Part shown: in pieces, positions 14,247-21,888 of the stretch | How the letters are laid out: every line of letters begins with the position of its first letter | How positions within the stretch are numbered: position 1 is the first letter of the stretch | Virus record (IMG/VR): IMGVR_UViG_3300012936_000148 | Location: 1 to 25,625 of that record | Reading direction: 5' to 3' (one strand) | From: a virus | DNA: 25,625 bases | Notes under the pieces: generated by a model | What the model was told of the DNA's origin: nothing | Database searches by the model: none | What the model saw: the letters and a program-made list of their open reading frames with translations, nothing else | Program-made: the position numbers and the translations under genes

Positions 14247-15962
14247 ATGATTGTTTTTGAAAAGATCCGATGGAAGAATTTCCTGTCCACTGGTCAGCAG
14301 TTCACCGAAGTCGATCTTACTGAATCCCCTACAACATTGATCGTAGGCAATAACGGCGCAGGCAAGAGTACCATTCTTGATGCGCTTTGTTTTGTCTTGT
14401 TCAATAAACCGTTCAGGAAGATCACCAAGTCACAACTGATGAACAGCGTGAACGAACGTGAACTTTTGTGTGAGGTTGAGTTCAAAATCGGCACGATGAG
14501 TTATAAAATATGTCGTGGGGTCAAACCTAATGTGTTTGAGATCTACCGTAACTCAGAACTGGTGGACCAGAATGCTGCTAACAAGGACTACCAGAAGTAC
14601 CTGGAACAGAGCATACTTAAACTTAACTACAAGTCTTTCACTCAGGTTATTATTCTTGGTAGTTCAACTTTTGTTCCTTTCATGCAGTTACCTGCTGCTC
14701 ATCGAAGAGAAGTTATCGAAGATATCCTGGATATCCAAATCTTTTCTCAGATGAATGGTATCCTCAAAGAGAGGATCAAAGATGTAAAAGATCAACAACG
14801 ACAGTGTGAGTACGAATTAGAGATTGCTCAACAGAAAGTTGACATGCAGATTCGTAACATTGAGAATTTGTCAGCAGTTGATCAGAAACAAATCGAAGAC
14901 AAGCAAGCAAAGTTTGTAGAGAATGAGAACCGTGTAGTAGATATCAAAGGTGAGATCAAAGAACTCAATAAACAGATCACTCTTCTAGAACCTGAGATTC
15001 TCAAACTAGATGTCACCGTAGAGAAGCATGAGAAGTTCAAGGACATGAAGTCCAAGATCTATCACAAGTTGAATACATCTAAGAAGAACTATGATTTCTT
15101 TGTAGAGAATAAAACTTGTCCCACCTGTACACAGGAGATCGACAAAGAACTTCGTATTGATAAGCAAGCAGAACTCAATCAGAAATGTGTTGAACTGACT
15201 GACGCAGGTTCTCAGATCATGATGCAGATCACAACCCTTGGTAAAACTATCAAGGAACTACGTGAGAAAGCATCTTCTCTCAATGATCTACGCTATCAGA
15301 TTCAATCTCTCACCAAGGAAGAGATGCGTCTGCTGAAAGAGAACACTCAGATCATGACTGATGTAGGTAGTGACTGCACTAATCTGGAAAGTGAGAAGCA
15401 AGATCTTCTCAAAATGCAACAACTACTTGACAACAAACAAGATTCATGTTCTAATATAAACAAGCAGACGGATCATCTCAAAACGGTTGCTAATCTCCTG
15501 AAAGACGGTGGTATCAAAACTAAGATTATCTCTAAGTTTGTTCCCATAATTAATCAGAGGATAAATAAGTATCTACAAAGCATGGATTTCTACGTGAACT
15601 TCACGCTTGACGATAACTTCAACGAGAAAATTCTTTCTCGCTTCCGTGATGATTTTTCTTACGCCTCATTCTCCGAGGGTGAGAAACAAAAGATCGACCT
15701 GGCACTGCTGTTCACCTGGCGAGAAGTCGCTCAGTTAAAGAACAGCGTCAGCACAAACCTTCTCCTTCTGGATGAAGTGTTTGATTCCTCGCTCGATCAG
15801 TCTGCTACGGATGAACTGATGAGGATATTGAAAGGACTGGGGGAGAAGACCAATCTATTTGTGATCTCACATAAAGGCGATGTATTGTTCGACAAGTTCG
15901 ATCGCATCGTAGAGTTCTCAAAAGATGGGGACTTCTCCACCATGTCGAATATCCAAGGATGA
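14247..15962 (+). CDS. gp46: Recombination nuclease ATPase subunit gp46 (Rad50/SbcC type)
   Basis: ATPase partner of gp47. The 571 residues are close to T4 gp46 (560). In order: FEKIRWKNFLSTG N-terminus, Walker A GNNGAGKS at 34-41, long coiled coil, zinc hook CPTC at 291-294, second coiled coil, ABC signature SFSEGEKQK, and Walker B with D509-E510 in LLLLDEVFD. All ATPase and hook elements are intact. The stop overlaps the speD start as ATGA, linking DNA resection and polyamine genes in one transcript. Confidence 0.96.
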   Translation: MIVFEKIRWKNFLSTGQQFTEVDLTESPTTLIVGNNGAGKSTILDALCFVLFNKPFRKITKSQLMNSVNERELLCEVEFKIGTMSYKICRGVKPNVFEIYRNSELVDQNAANKDYQKYLEQSILKLNYKSFTQVIILGSSTFVPFMQLPAAHRREVIEDILDIQIFSQMNGILKERIKDVKDQQRQCEYELEIAQQKVDMQIRNIENLSAVDQKQIEDKQAKFVENENRVVDIKGEIKELNKQITLLEPEILKLDVTVEKHEKFKDMKSKIYHKLNTSKKNYDFFVENKTCPTCTQEIDKELRIDKQAELNQKCVELTDAGSQIMMQITTLGKTIKELREKASSLNDLRYQIQSLTKEEMRLLKENTQIMTDVGSDCTNLESEKQDLLKMQQLLDNKQDSCSNINKQTDHLKTVANLLKDGGIKTKIISKFVPIINQRINKYLQSMDFYVNFTLDDNFNEKILSRFRDDFSYASFSEGEKQKIDLALLFTWREVAQLKNSVSTNLLLLDEVFDSSLDQSATDELMRILKGLGEKTNLFVISHKGDVLFDKFDRIVEFSKDGDFSTMSNIQG

Positions 15963-16321
15963 AACACATTCTATTCACCCTCAAAGGTTGTCCACTGTTT
16001 CTATTAGATGATGAACCTCTCATTCGTACTATGTTAGCGAATGCAGCGAGCATTGCACAAGCAGAACTGCTAGATATCGTATCCCACAAGTTTAGTCCAC
16101 TCGGGGTTACAGCAGTTGCATTACTCGCAGAGTCTCATATCAGTATTCATACCTGGCCAGAGAAGAACATGGCAGTATGTGATGTGTTTACGTGTGGCAC
16201 GAGGGCAGTGCCTGAATACGCAGTAACATACATCTCTGAATACTTAGAAGCACATGAGATAATCCATTCACAGTTCATCCGTCCGTTGGACCAGGATCCA
16301 CACGGACATCAAGACAGTTAA
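15959..16321 (+). CDS. speD: S-adenosylmethionine decarboxylase SpeD
   Basis: Pyruvoyl enzyme that makes decarboxylated AdoMet, the aminopropyl donor for spermidine synthesis. At 120 residues it is of the short prokaryotic (class 1B) type. The autocleavage motif is complete: AESHISIHTWPE with predicted cleavage between Glu58 and Ser59, followed by the downstream Cys in VFTCG (residues 76-80). It belongs to the set of auxiliary metabolic genes known in cyanomyoviruses. No speE or other polyamine gene is in the window, so a host or distant phage enzyme must use the product. A hairpin terminator follows. Confidence 0.94.
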   Translation: MKHILFTLKGCPLFLLDDEPLIRTMLANAASIAQAELLDIVSHKFSPLGVTAVALLAESHISIHTWPEKNMAVCDVFTCGTRAVPEYAVTYISEYLEAHEIIHSQFIRPLDQDPHGHQDS

Positions 16322-16335
16322 ATTAGTGGCACAGA

Positions 16336-16363
16336 CCCTGTGGTTTTTGAACCATGGGGTTTT
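16336..16363 (+). terminator. Hairpin terminator after speD
   Basis: CCCTGTGGTT pairs over 10 bp (including two G-T pairs) with AACCATGGGG across a TTTG loop, followed by four T, 15 bases after the speD stop. TTGAAC (16347-16352) in its loop and 3' arm, and TATATT (16368-16373), form a possible promoter with a short 15-base spacer, so terminator and next promoter may be fused. Confidence 0.65.
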
Positions 16364-16392
16364 ATACTATATTCATACAACACAAAAATCAC

Positions 16393-18588
16393 ATGCGTCA
16401 AAACTCCCACGAAATTCAAGGTAACCTTGCTAGACTGCTCGCTACCGAGAACCTCTTGGTGGAGCACAAGGAAGTCCAGACTGCTTCCTTTGACGTTGAC
16501 AAGCGTGTGCTTACCCTGCCTATCTGGCAACGTGCAAGCAAGACTGTATACACCATGCTCGTTGGACACGAGGTAGGACACGCTCTGTTTACTCCTAACG
16601 ACTTCTCCTTCACCGATGAGTGCCCTAAGGCATACGTGAACGTCACTGAGGACGCTCGCATTGAGAAACATATGAAACGTAAGTTCCCTGGTCTCACCAA
16701 GGACTTCTACAAAGGTTATCAGGAACTCCATGATGACGATTTCTTCTGCGTAGCAGACGAAGATCTCTCTCAGATGACTTTGATCGACAGAATCAATCTT
16801 CACTTCAAGATTGGTGCTTACGCAATGCTCCCATTCAGTGCCTCTGAGACCCCTCTGAGAGACGCTGTGGGCGCTGCTGAGACATTTGAGGAAGCAGTTG
16901 CTGCTGCTGTCGCTATTTACAAGTTTGCTAAGGAGCAGCAAGAGGACAAGCAGAAGACCTCAATACCCGCTCAACCACAGCAATCTTCTGGTCCTAGCAC
17001 TGGTCAAGAAGAGACCAAACAGGAGAAAAAGAGTGAGAGTCCTGAGGATTCTGACGGTGAAGGTGATGATGAGAAGGAAGAGTCACGTCCCTGGTTCGAT
17101 ACTGACGAGGGAGAGGACACTGGCACCAGCAAGAATGATGATCCAGCAGACCTTGACACTCCTTCTTTTGAGTATCACGAACCTGACATCAACAATGTTG
17201 CAACTCAACGCAACTTCGATGAGTCAGCAAAGGGTCTGATCGATCCGAATGCTACTCCACCTGAGTATGTCTCTTATCCTAAGTTTGACATGAGTAAAAT
17301 CGTCACTCCTAACAAAGCACTTTGGGAGAGAACAGTAGAATACTGGAACGATTACTATGCTGACCACATTGCAGAGGGTCGTAACGTCTTCGCAGCAGTA
17401 GATGAGAAGTTCCAGAAGTTCTGCAACTCTACTGCTAAGGATGTGAACTACCTGGTCAAGGAGTTCGAGTGCAAAAAGTCTGCATCTTCATACGCTCGTG
17501 CTACTACATCACGTACTGGTGTTCTTGACACTAAGAAACTCCACAATTACAAGTTCAGTGAAGACATCTTCCGTAAGGTGACACGTACACCTGATGGTAA
17601 GAATCATGGTCTTGTATTCCTGCTTGACTGGTCTGGTTCTATGTCAGGAGAGATCTTCGACACAGTAAAACAGGTCATCAATCTTGCTCAGTTCTGTAAG
17701 AAAGTCGGTATTCCTTTCGATGTGTACTCTTTCGTGACTGATGCAGGACAAAATCAGTTCTTCGGTCTTCCTACTGATGCTGATTACAGGGACATTCCTG
17801 ACCACCAGACTCGTAATGTCGGTGAGTTCTGGGTTGACAAGAGATTCAAACTGGTCAACCTGTTGACTAGCGAAGGAAACAACAAATACTTCAAACATCA
17901 GTGCAACATGCTGTTCCGTGTGGCAGCATACTGGGAGGAGCGTGGTTACTACGAGTTCCGTGTTGCACCTCCACACTTCCTAGGACTCGGTGGCACCCCT
18001 CTGAACGATGCTCTCGTGGTTATGCACCAGTATTTCGGTGAGTGGCAGCGTAAAGTGGGTGTAGAGAAGGGTCACCTGATCATCCTGACTGATGGTGAGT
18101 CACAGTGCATCGGTCGTACAGCAGGTGCTGAGGAGTCTCCATACATGTCCCACAAGTATCCTCGTACTCTTGGATACAACACTGTTATCCGTGACCGTGG
18201 ACGTTACTACTCAGGTATCCACAATGCAAACAGTTCATGTACTGCTGGTCTGCTTCGTGTGCTCCGTCAGAAGTATTCTGATTGCAGCATCCTTGGATTC
18301 AGAATCTGTCAACCACGAGCACTGACTTACTATCTTCACAACATGGATATGTGGGACGAGGCAGATAAGTACAACAAGACATTCAAGAAGGATTCCTCTG
18401 TTGTTATCAAGAACTCTCCTTACACTGAGTTGTATGTCATCAAGTCAAACTCCTACAAGGAAGATGTTGAGATGGAAGTTGCAGAGGATGCAACCAAGGG
18501 TCAGATCAGGACTGCCTTCAAGAAGACCTTGAAGTCCAAGGGTGTGAACCGTAAGATGCTCTCATCCTTCGCTTCTCAGATCGCATAA
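16393..18588 (+). CDS. Zincin-VWA protein with CobT-like layout (putative peptidase)
   Basis: A 731-residue protein. Residues 59-63 are HEVGH, an HExxH zinc motif, and E86 or E91 in VTEDARIEKH is a likely third ligand, giving a gluzincin-like domain. A highly acidic Ser/Glu/Asp linker follows (about 185-260). A C-terminal von Willebrand A domain has a complete MIDAS: D412-x-S414-x-S416 in LLDWSGSMSG, the later LGGTPLND threonine and LTDGES. The acidic linker plus VWA resemble CobT, partner of CobS, whose homologue is the next gene. With no corrin genes here, a MoxR-type ATPase/VWA remodelling or proteolysis role is more plausible than cobalt chelation. The ATG at 16393 is preferred; the ATG at 16354 would start inside the terminator hairpin. 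Confidence 0.88.
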   Translation: MRQNSHEIQGNLARLLATENLLVEHKEVQTASFDVDKRVLTLPIWQRASKTVYTMLVGHEVGHALFTPNDFSFTDECPKAYVNVTEDARIEKHMKRKFPGLTKDFYKGYQELHDDDFFCVADEDLSQMTLIDRINLHFKIGAYAMLPFSASETPLRDAVGAAETFEEAVAAAVAIYKFAKEQQEDKQKTSIPAQPQQSSGPSTGQEETKQEKKSESPEDSDGEGDDEKEESRPWFDTDEGEDTGTSKNDDPADLDTPSFEYHEPDINNVATQRNFDESAKGLIDPNATPPEYVSYPKFDMSKIVTPNKALWERTVEYWNDYYADHIAEGRNVFAAVDEKFQKFCNSTAKDVNYLVKEFECKKSASSYARATTSRTGVLDTKKLHNYKFSEDIFRKVTRTPDGKNHGLVFLLDWSGSMSGEIFDTVKQVINLAQFCKKVGIPFDVYSFVTDAGQNQFFGLPTDADYRDIPDHQTRNVGEFWVDKRFKLVNLLTSEGNNKYFKHQCNMLFRVAAYWEERGYYEFRVAPPHFLGLGGTPLNDALVVMHQYFGEWQRKVGVEKGHLIILTDGESQCIGRTAGAEESPYMSHKYPRTLGYNTVIRDRGRYYSGIHNANSSCTAGLLRVLRQKYSDCSILGFRICQPRALTYYLHNMDMWDEADKYNKTFKKDSSVVIKNSPYTELYVIKSNSYKEDVEMEVAEDATKGQIRTAFKKTLKSKGVNRKMLSSFASQIA

Positions 18589-18611
18589 AACCACTTGGAT
18601 AAGTGTCCACT

Positions 18612-18634
18612 ACCCCCTGACCAGGGGGTTTTTT
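18612..18634 (+). terminator. Rho-independent terminator after the zincin-VWA gene
   Basis: A perfect ACCCCCT/AGGGGGT stem of 7 bp with a GACC loop runs into a six-T tract. With the hairpin at 16336 it isolates the zincin-VWA gene as its own unit. Confidence 0.92.
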
Positions 18635-18673
18635 ATTGCTATTGTATATACATACAAACAAACACACACGATT

Positions 18674-19768
18674 ATGCCTTTCGCTCCTGTTCCCGTTACC
18701 ACAGACGACCTCATCCAGTTCCTTTCTGACAAGCATGGTGAAACCGTAGGTACTCAGGAATTGCTGGGTGCTGCTGATCACTTCAACTGCTCCTTCGCTA
18801 CCGTGAAGAAGCGTCTGAAAGGTCACAAGGCAGGCATCGGCAAGTGGAACCTGACTGCTGTTGAGCAACTTGAAAAAACTCTCTCAGCACCTGCTGTCCT
18901 CCCTGCACACGAAGTCAACTTGGTCCCTGCAATCGATAACAACTATGTTCCTTTTGGCAACTTCACTGATGTCAAGAAGGTTATCAAGTCCAACATCTTT
19001 TACCCTCTGTTCATCACTGGTCTCTCTGGTAACGGTAAGACCTTCGGTGTTGAGCAAGCATGTGCATCACTGGGTCGTGAACTGATCCGCGTAAACATTA
19101 CCGTAGAAACTGATGAAGATGATCTTATTGGCGGTTTCCGCCTTGTTGATGGCAACACCGTCTGGCACAATGGCCCAGTCATTGAAGCACTCCAAAGAGG
19201 ATCTGTACTGCTCCTTGATGAGATCGACCTCGCTAGTAACAAAATTCTCTGTCTCCAATCTATCCTTGAAGGGAAAGGAGTTTACCTTAAAAAAATCGGA
19301 AGATGGGTTTCTCCTGCAAGTGGATTCAACGTCATCGCCACAGCCAACACTAAGGGTAAGGGTAGCGACGACGGACGATTCATTGGAACTAACGTGCTCA
19401 ACGAAGCGTTCCTAGAACGTTTCCCTCTGACCTTTGAGCAGGAGTATCCTACCCCTACTGTTGAGATCAAGATGCTCAACAACTACTGCAAGGAACTCGG
19501 TTGCTGTGATCAAGAATTCATGGACAACCTTGTGAACTGGGCAGACATCATCCGTAAGACTTTCGCTGAGGGTGGTTGTGACGAAGTGATCAGCACCCGT
19601 CGTCTTGTCCATGTTGTTCGTGCCTTCGCTATCTTCAACAACCGTATCAAAGCGATCAAGTTGTGCCTCAATCGTTTCGATGAAGAGACTAAAACCTCCT
19701 TCCTTGAACTTTACACAAAGATTGATGCTAAGGTTGAACTCTCTGAATCACCCCTCCTTGAATCCTGA
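18674..19768 (+). CDS. cobS: CobS-like AAA+ ATPase with N-terminal helix-turn-helix-like domain
   Basis: A 364-residue MoxR/CobS-type AAA+ protein, annotated as cobS in many cyanomyoviruses. Walker A is GLSGNGKT at 116-123 and Walker B SVLLLDEID at about 177-185; sensor 1 is in VIATANTKGKG and arginine-finger-region residues lie in LNEAFLERF. Residues 8-70 (DLIQFLSDKHG, then TQELLGAADHFNCSFATVKKRLKG) look like a helix-turn-helix-type domain that I do not expect in bacterial CobS. Bacterial CobS powers cobalt insertion with CobT and CobN; no CobN is here. Its natural partner is the zincin-VWA protein immediately upstream. The stop overlaps the next start as TGATG. Confidence 0.9.
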   Translation: MPFAPVPVTTDDLIQFLSDKHGETVGTQELLGAADHFNCSFATVKKRLKGHKAGIGKWNLTAVEQLEKTLSAPAVLPAHEVNLVPAIDNNYVPFGNFTDVKKVIKSNIFYPLFITGLSGNGKTFGVEQACASLGRELIRVNITVETDEDDLIGGFRLVDGNTVWHNGPVIEALQRGSVLLLDEIDLASNKILCLQSILEGKGVYLKKIGRWVSPASGFNVIATANTKGKGSDDGRFIGTNVLNEAFLERFPLTFEQEYPTPTVEIKMLNNYCKELGCCDQEFMDNLVNWADIIRKTFAEGGCDEVISTRRLVHVVRAFAIFNNRIKAIKLCLNRFDEETKTSFLELYTKIDAKVELSESPLLES

Positions 19769-20331
19769 TGCTATATCGCACACAAATCCTTGATAAAGCA
19801 GGCGTAGATCGCCTGCTTGGTCAGGTTGATCCTGTCCTTGTGACCACACCGTTCAAAAATGTTGAGGAACACAAGGGAGTTGATCCTGACTGGTTAGACG
19901 AGAGAGTCGGTGAGTCTCTCCACCCAGATCTATCACTCAGCAGCGGTAGAACTGGGTACACATACAAGAAGTATGGTGTTGATCAAGATTATGATTGGCA
20001 CCAAGATGAAGTTACTAACATCGATGGTTTGAGACTCGATGTTTCTACCACACTCTTCCTTAACGAACCAACAGATTACGAGGGTGGAGAGTTAGAGTTG
20101 CGTTTTGGCGACTTTGGTGTTAGTATTAAACTTCCCGCAGGTCATGCCGTTATGTACCCGACAGGTATCATTCACAGAGTGACCCCTGTCATCTCAGGAG
20201 TACGTAAAGTCATTCACTGGTGGGACGAATCTAACGTGCAGAATCCATTCATTAGAGACTCTATTGTTCAACTGAACAAACTCCCTAAGCGAGTGGATCT
20301 TCACACTGCAACCCTTGAAAGATTCTGTTGA
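19768..20331 (+). CDS. 2-oxoglutarate/Fe(II) oxygenase, PKHD-hydroxylase type
   Basis: A 187-residue double-stranded beta-helix dioxygenase. The iron facial triad is visible: H78-x-D80 in DWHQDE and H136 in IIHRVTPV. R146 in SGVRKVIHWW is the 2-oxoglutarate-binding arginine. The EGGELELRFGDF strand and LPAGHAVMYPT are typical of the PiuC/prolyl-4-hydroxylase-like group common in cyanophages. The substrate is unknown; protein hydroxylation or nucleobase modification are both possible. It is translationally coupled to the CobS-like gene (TGATG), so it belongs to the same transcript. Confidence 0.9.
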   Translation: MLYRTQILDKAGVDRLLGQVDPVLVTTPFKNVEEHKGVDPDWLDERVGESLHPDLSLSSGRTGYTYKKYGVDQDYDWHQDEVTNIDGLRLDVSTTLFLNEPTDYEGGELELRFGDFGVSIKLPAGHAVMYPTGIIHRVTPVISGVRKVIHWWDESNVQNPFIRDSIVQLNKLPKRVDLHTATLERFC

Positions 20332-20333
20332 TT

Positions 20334-20624
20334 ATGAACTTAAAGTACAATGAAGACGCAACCCTGGAAGAACTTCGCCAGTATATTATTGCCACCTACA
20401 ACCAGCATTATTCTGCTGGACCTGATAGTGTTCAGACCCTGGACCTAATCAATGCCGTTGGTGATGGTGAGGCATTCTGTCGTAGCAACATCTTGAAGTA
20501 CGCATCTCGATACGATAAGAAAGGGACCGCTAGACGTGACATCATGAAGGTGTTACACTACGCAGTGCTACTGATGCACTTCAACGATCAAGCAACCATT
20601 ACCGAAGAATACCCTAACCGATGA
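20334..20624 (+). CDS. DUF3310-like protein
   Basis: A 96-residue protein with the pattern HYSAGPDSVQTLDLINAVGDGEAFCRSN then ILKYASRYDKKG then KVLHYAVLLMHF (three adjacent landmarks). This matches the phage DUF3310 family, small helical proteins of uncertain role sometimes labelled nucleotide kinase-like. There is no Walker motif, so kinase activity is not supported here. The start is the ATG at 20334, two bases after the preceding stop; a TTG at 20328 is possible. It overlaps gp45 as ATGA, which couples it to the sliding clamp. Confidence 0.8.
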   Translation: MNLKYNEDATLEELRQYIIATYNQHYSAGPDSVQTLDLINAVGDGEAFCRSNILKYASRYDKKGTARRDIMKVLHYAVLLMHFNDQATITEEYPNR

Positions 20625-21352
20625 CCTGTATGAAATTTTCCGAACCCCAGATGGATATCTTGGGACTCTTTATGAACATCAATCCTTCGATTATGTTCAA
20701 ACCTGGTCAGAAGGTGTCCACTATCTCTAACAACCGTAACATCCTCGGTTCTTGTGTCTTCAAGGACATCGAGTTTGAGCGCAAGGCACCTATCTATGAC
20801 CTTGGTAACATGATGAAGACCATCAAGGTCTTGTCTCGTAATACTTCTTCCACTCCTGACGTGAACTTCGACGAGAAGTTTGTTGACATCTCTCTGGCAC
20901 GTTCTCGCATGAAGTATTACTATGCTGAGGAGCGTATGATCACAGTTCCACCCGAGAAGATCAACAGTCTGGGTGAACCTGCTATCACTACTGAGATTTT
21001 CAACGAGCAACTGTTCCAGATCTTCTCTGCTGCTGCTAGTTATCAACTGCCTGATCTGTGCTTCCAAGGTAAGAATGGTATTCTGTATGCCATCGTGACT
21101 GACAAGCGCAACTCTACTGCTAACACCCTTGAAATTGAACTGGGTGAGACTGATCGTGAGTTCTGCTTCTGCATGAAGATCGAGAACATGGCAGTGGTTA
21201 TGTCTGGTGGTACTCCTTGTCGTGCTGTGAAGGGTTTCAAAGTGGACCTGTACGAGCAGAAAGTTGCTAAACTGTATGGTATCGTTAGTGAGAACAGTTC
21301 AGTACAAAACCTTGAACTGATGATCGCCCTGGAACCTGATTCCGAATACTGA
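20621..21352 (+). CDS. gp45: Sliding clamp gp45
   Basis: Trimeric DNA polymerase processivity clamp; in T4 it also activates late transcription. At 243 residues it is close to T4 gp45 (228). Landmarks: an N-terminal KFSEPQMDILGLFMNINPS helix, NRNILGSCVFKDIEFE, the linker around DVNFDEKFVDISLARSRMKYYYAEE, and the C-terminal strand NLELMIALEPDSEY. The first ATG (20621) overlaps the preceding stop; an alternative ATG at 20630 (MKFSEP) is equally plausible and closer to the family start. The stop overlaps the next start as TGATG. Confidence 0.9.
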   Translation: MTCMKFSEPQMDILGLFMNINPSIMFKPGQKVSTISNNRNILGSCVFKDIEFERKAPIYDLGNMMKTIKVLSRNTSSTPDVNFDEKFVDISLARSRMKYYYAEERMITVPPEKINSLGEPAITTEIFNEQLFQIFSAAASYQLPDLCFQGKNGILYAIVTDKRNSTANTLEIELGETDREFCFCMKIENMAVVMSGGTPCRAVKGFKVDLYEQKVAKLYGIVSENSSVQNLELMIALEPDSEY

Positions 21353-21879
21353 TGAACATCTTCGTTACGGACCCATCCCCATACAAGTCTGCTATGGTTC
21401 TTCCTGACAAGCACATTGTCAAGATGCCCTTGGAGACCTGTCAGATGCTTGCTATTGTATGCTCTGACAAATGGGGTCATGGATTTGGCACCCTTCCCAA
21501 AGCAGACGGTACTCCCTATGCTACTGAGAAGGGTGCTTTTCGTAACCACCCATGTACCAAGTGGGCGAATGATTTTGTCATGAACTGGCAGTGGTTACTC
21601 GCACATGGGTTCGCCCTGTGTGAAGAGTATGCCGCTCGCTATGGTAAAGTTCATACTTGCTTCTTGACTCTCTGTGCAGCAAAAGAGATCCTACCCACGG
21701 GTGATCCCACAGGACGCTCTGGCAAGGGACCTAAACCTTTTGTGTTTGCAGGACCTGATGAGTTCAAGTATGATACAAGCATCGATATCTACACTGCCTA
21801 TAAGATGTACATTGCATCTAAACCATGGGTAGCAGATAACTATATTAAACTTCCACATCGTAAACCCGAATGGGTTTGA
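21352..21879 (+). CDS. Conserved phage hypothetical inserted between gp45 and gp44
   Basis: A 175-residue protein starting MNIFVTDPSPYKSAMVLPDKHIVKMPLE with a DKHIVKM motif (residues 19-25), several conserved-looking Cys and Trp residues (TKWANDFVMNWQWLLAHG) and a YTAYKMYIASKPWV end. I recall related proteins with a D-K-H-V-V-K-M motif in other phages and bacteria but know no established function. The short His-Lys motif might be catalytic or metal/nucleic-acid binding; that is guesswork. It starts inside the gp45 stop codon and ends 9 bases before gp44, so it sits in the middle of the clamp/clamp-loader operon, unlike in T4. Confidence 0.8.
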   Translation: MNIFVTDPSPYKSAMVLPDKHIVKMPLETCQMLAIVCSDKWGHGFGTLPKADGTPYATEKGAFRNHPCTKWANDFVMNWQWLLAHGFALCEEYAARYGKVHTCFLTLCAAKEILPTGDPTGRSGKGPKPFVFAGPDEFKYDTSIDIYTAYKMYIASKPWVADNYIKLPHRKPEWV

Positions 21880-21888
21880 CACTTAATT

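Noticed and set aside
16354-16392. Upstream ATG extending the zincin-VWA gene by 13 residues
   Set aside because: It lies within the hairpin terminator and adds a sequence unlike the rest; the ATG at 16393 is better placed.
18636-18655. TATATA-rich string before the CobS-like gene as a promoter
   Set aside because: The nearest TTG-type hexamer is only three bases away; no properly spaced -35 is visible, although a promoter is expected after the terminator.
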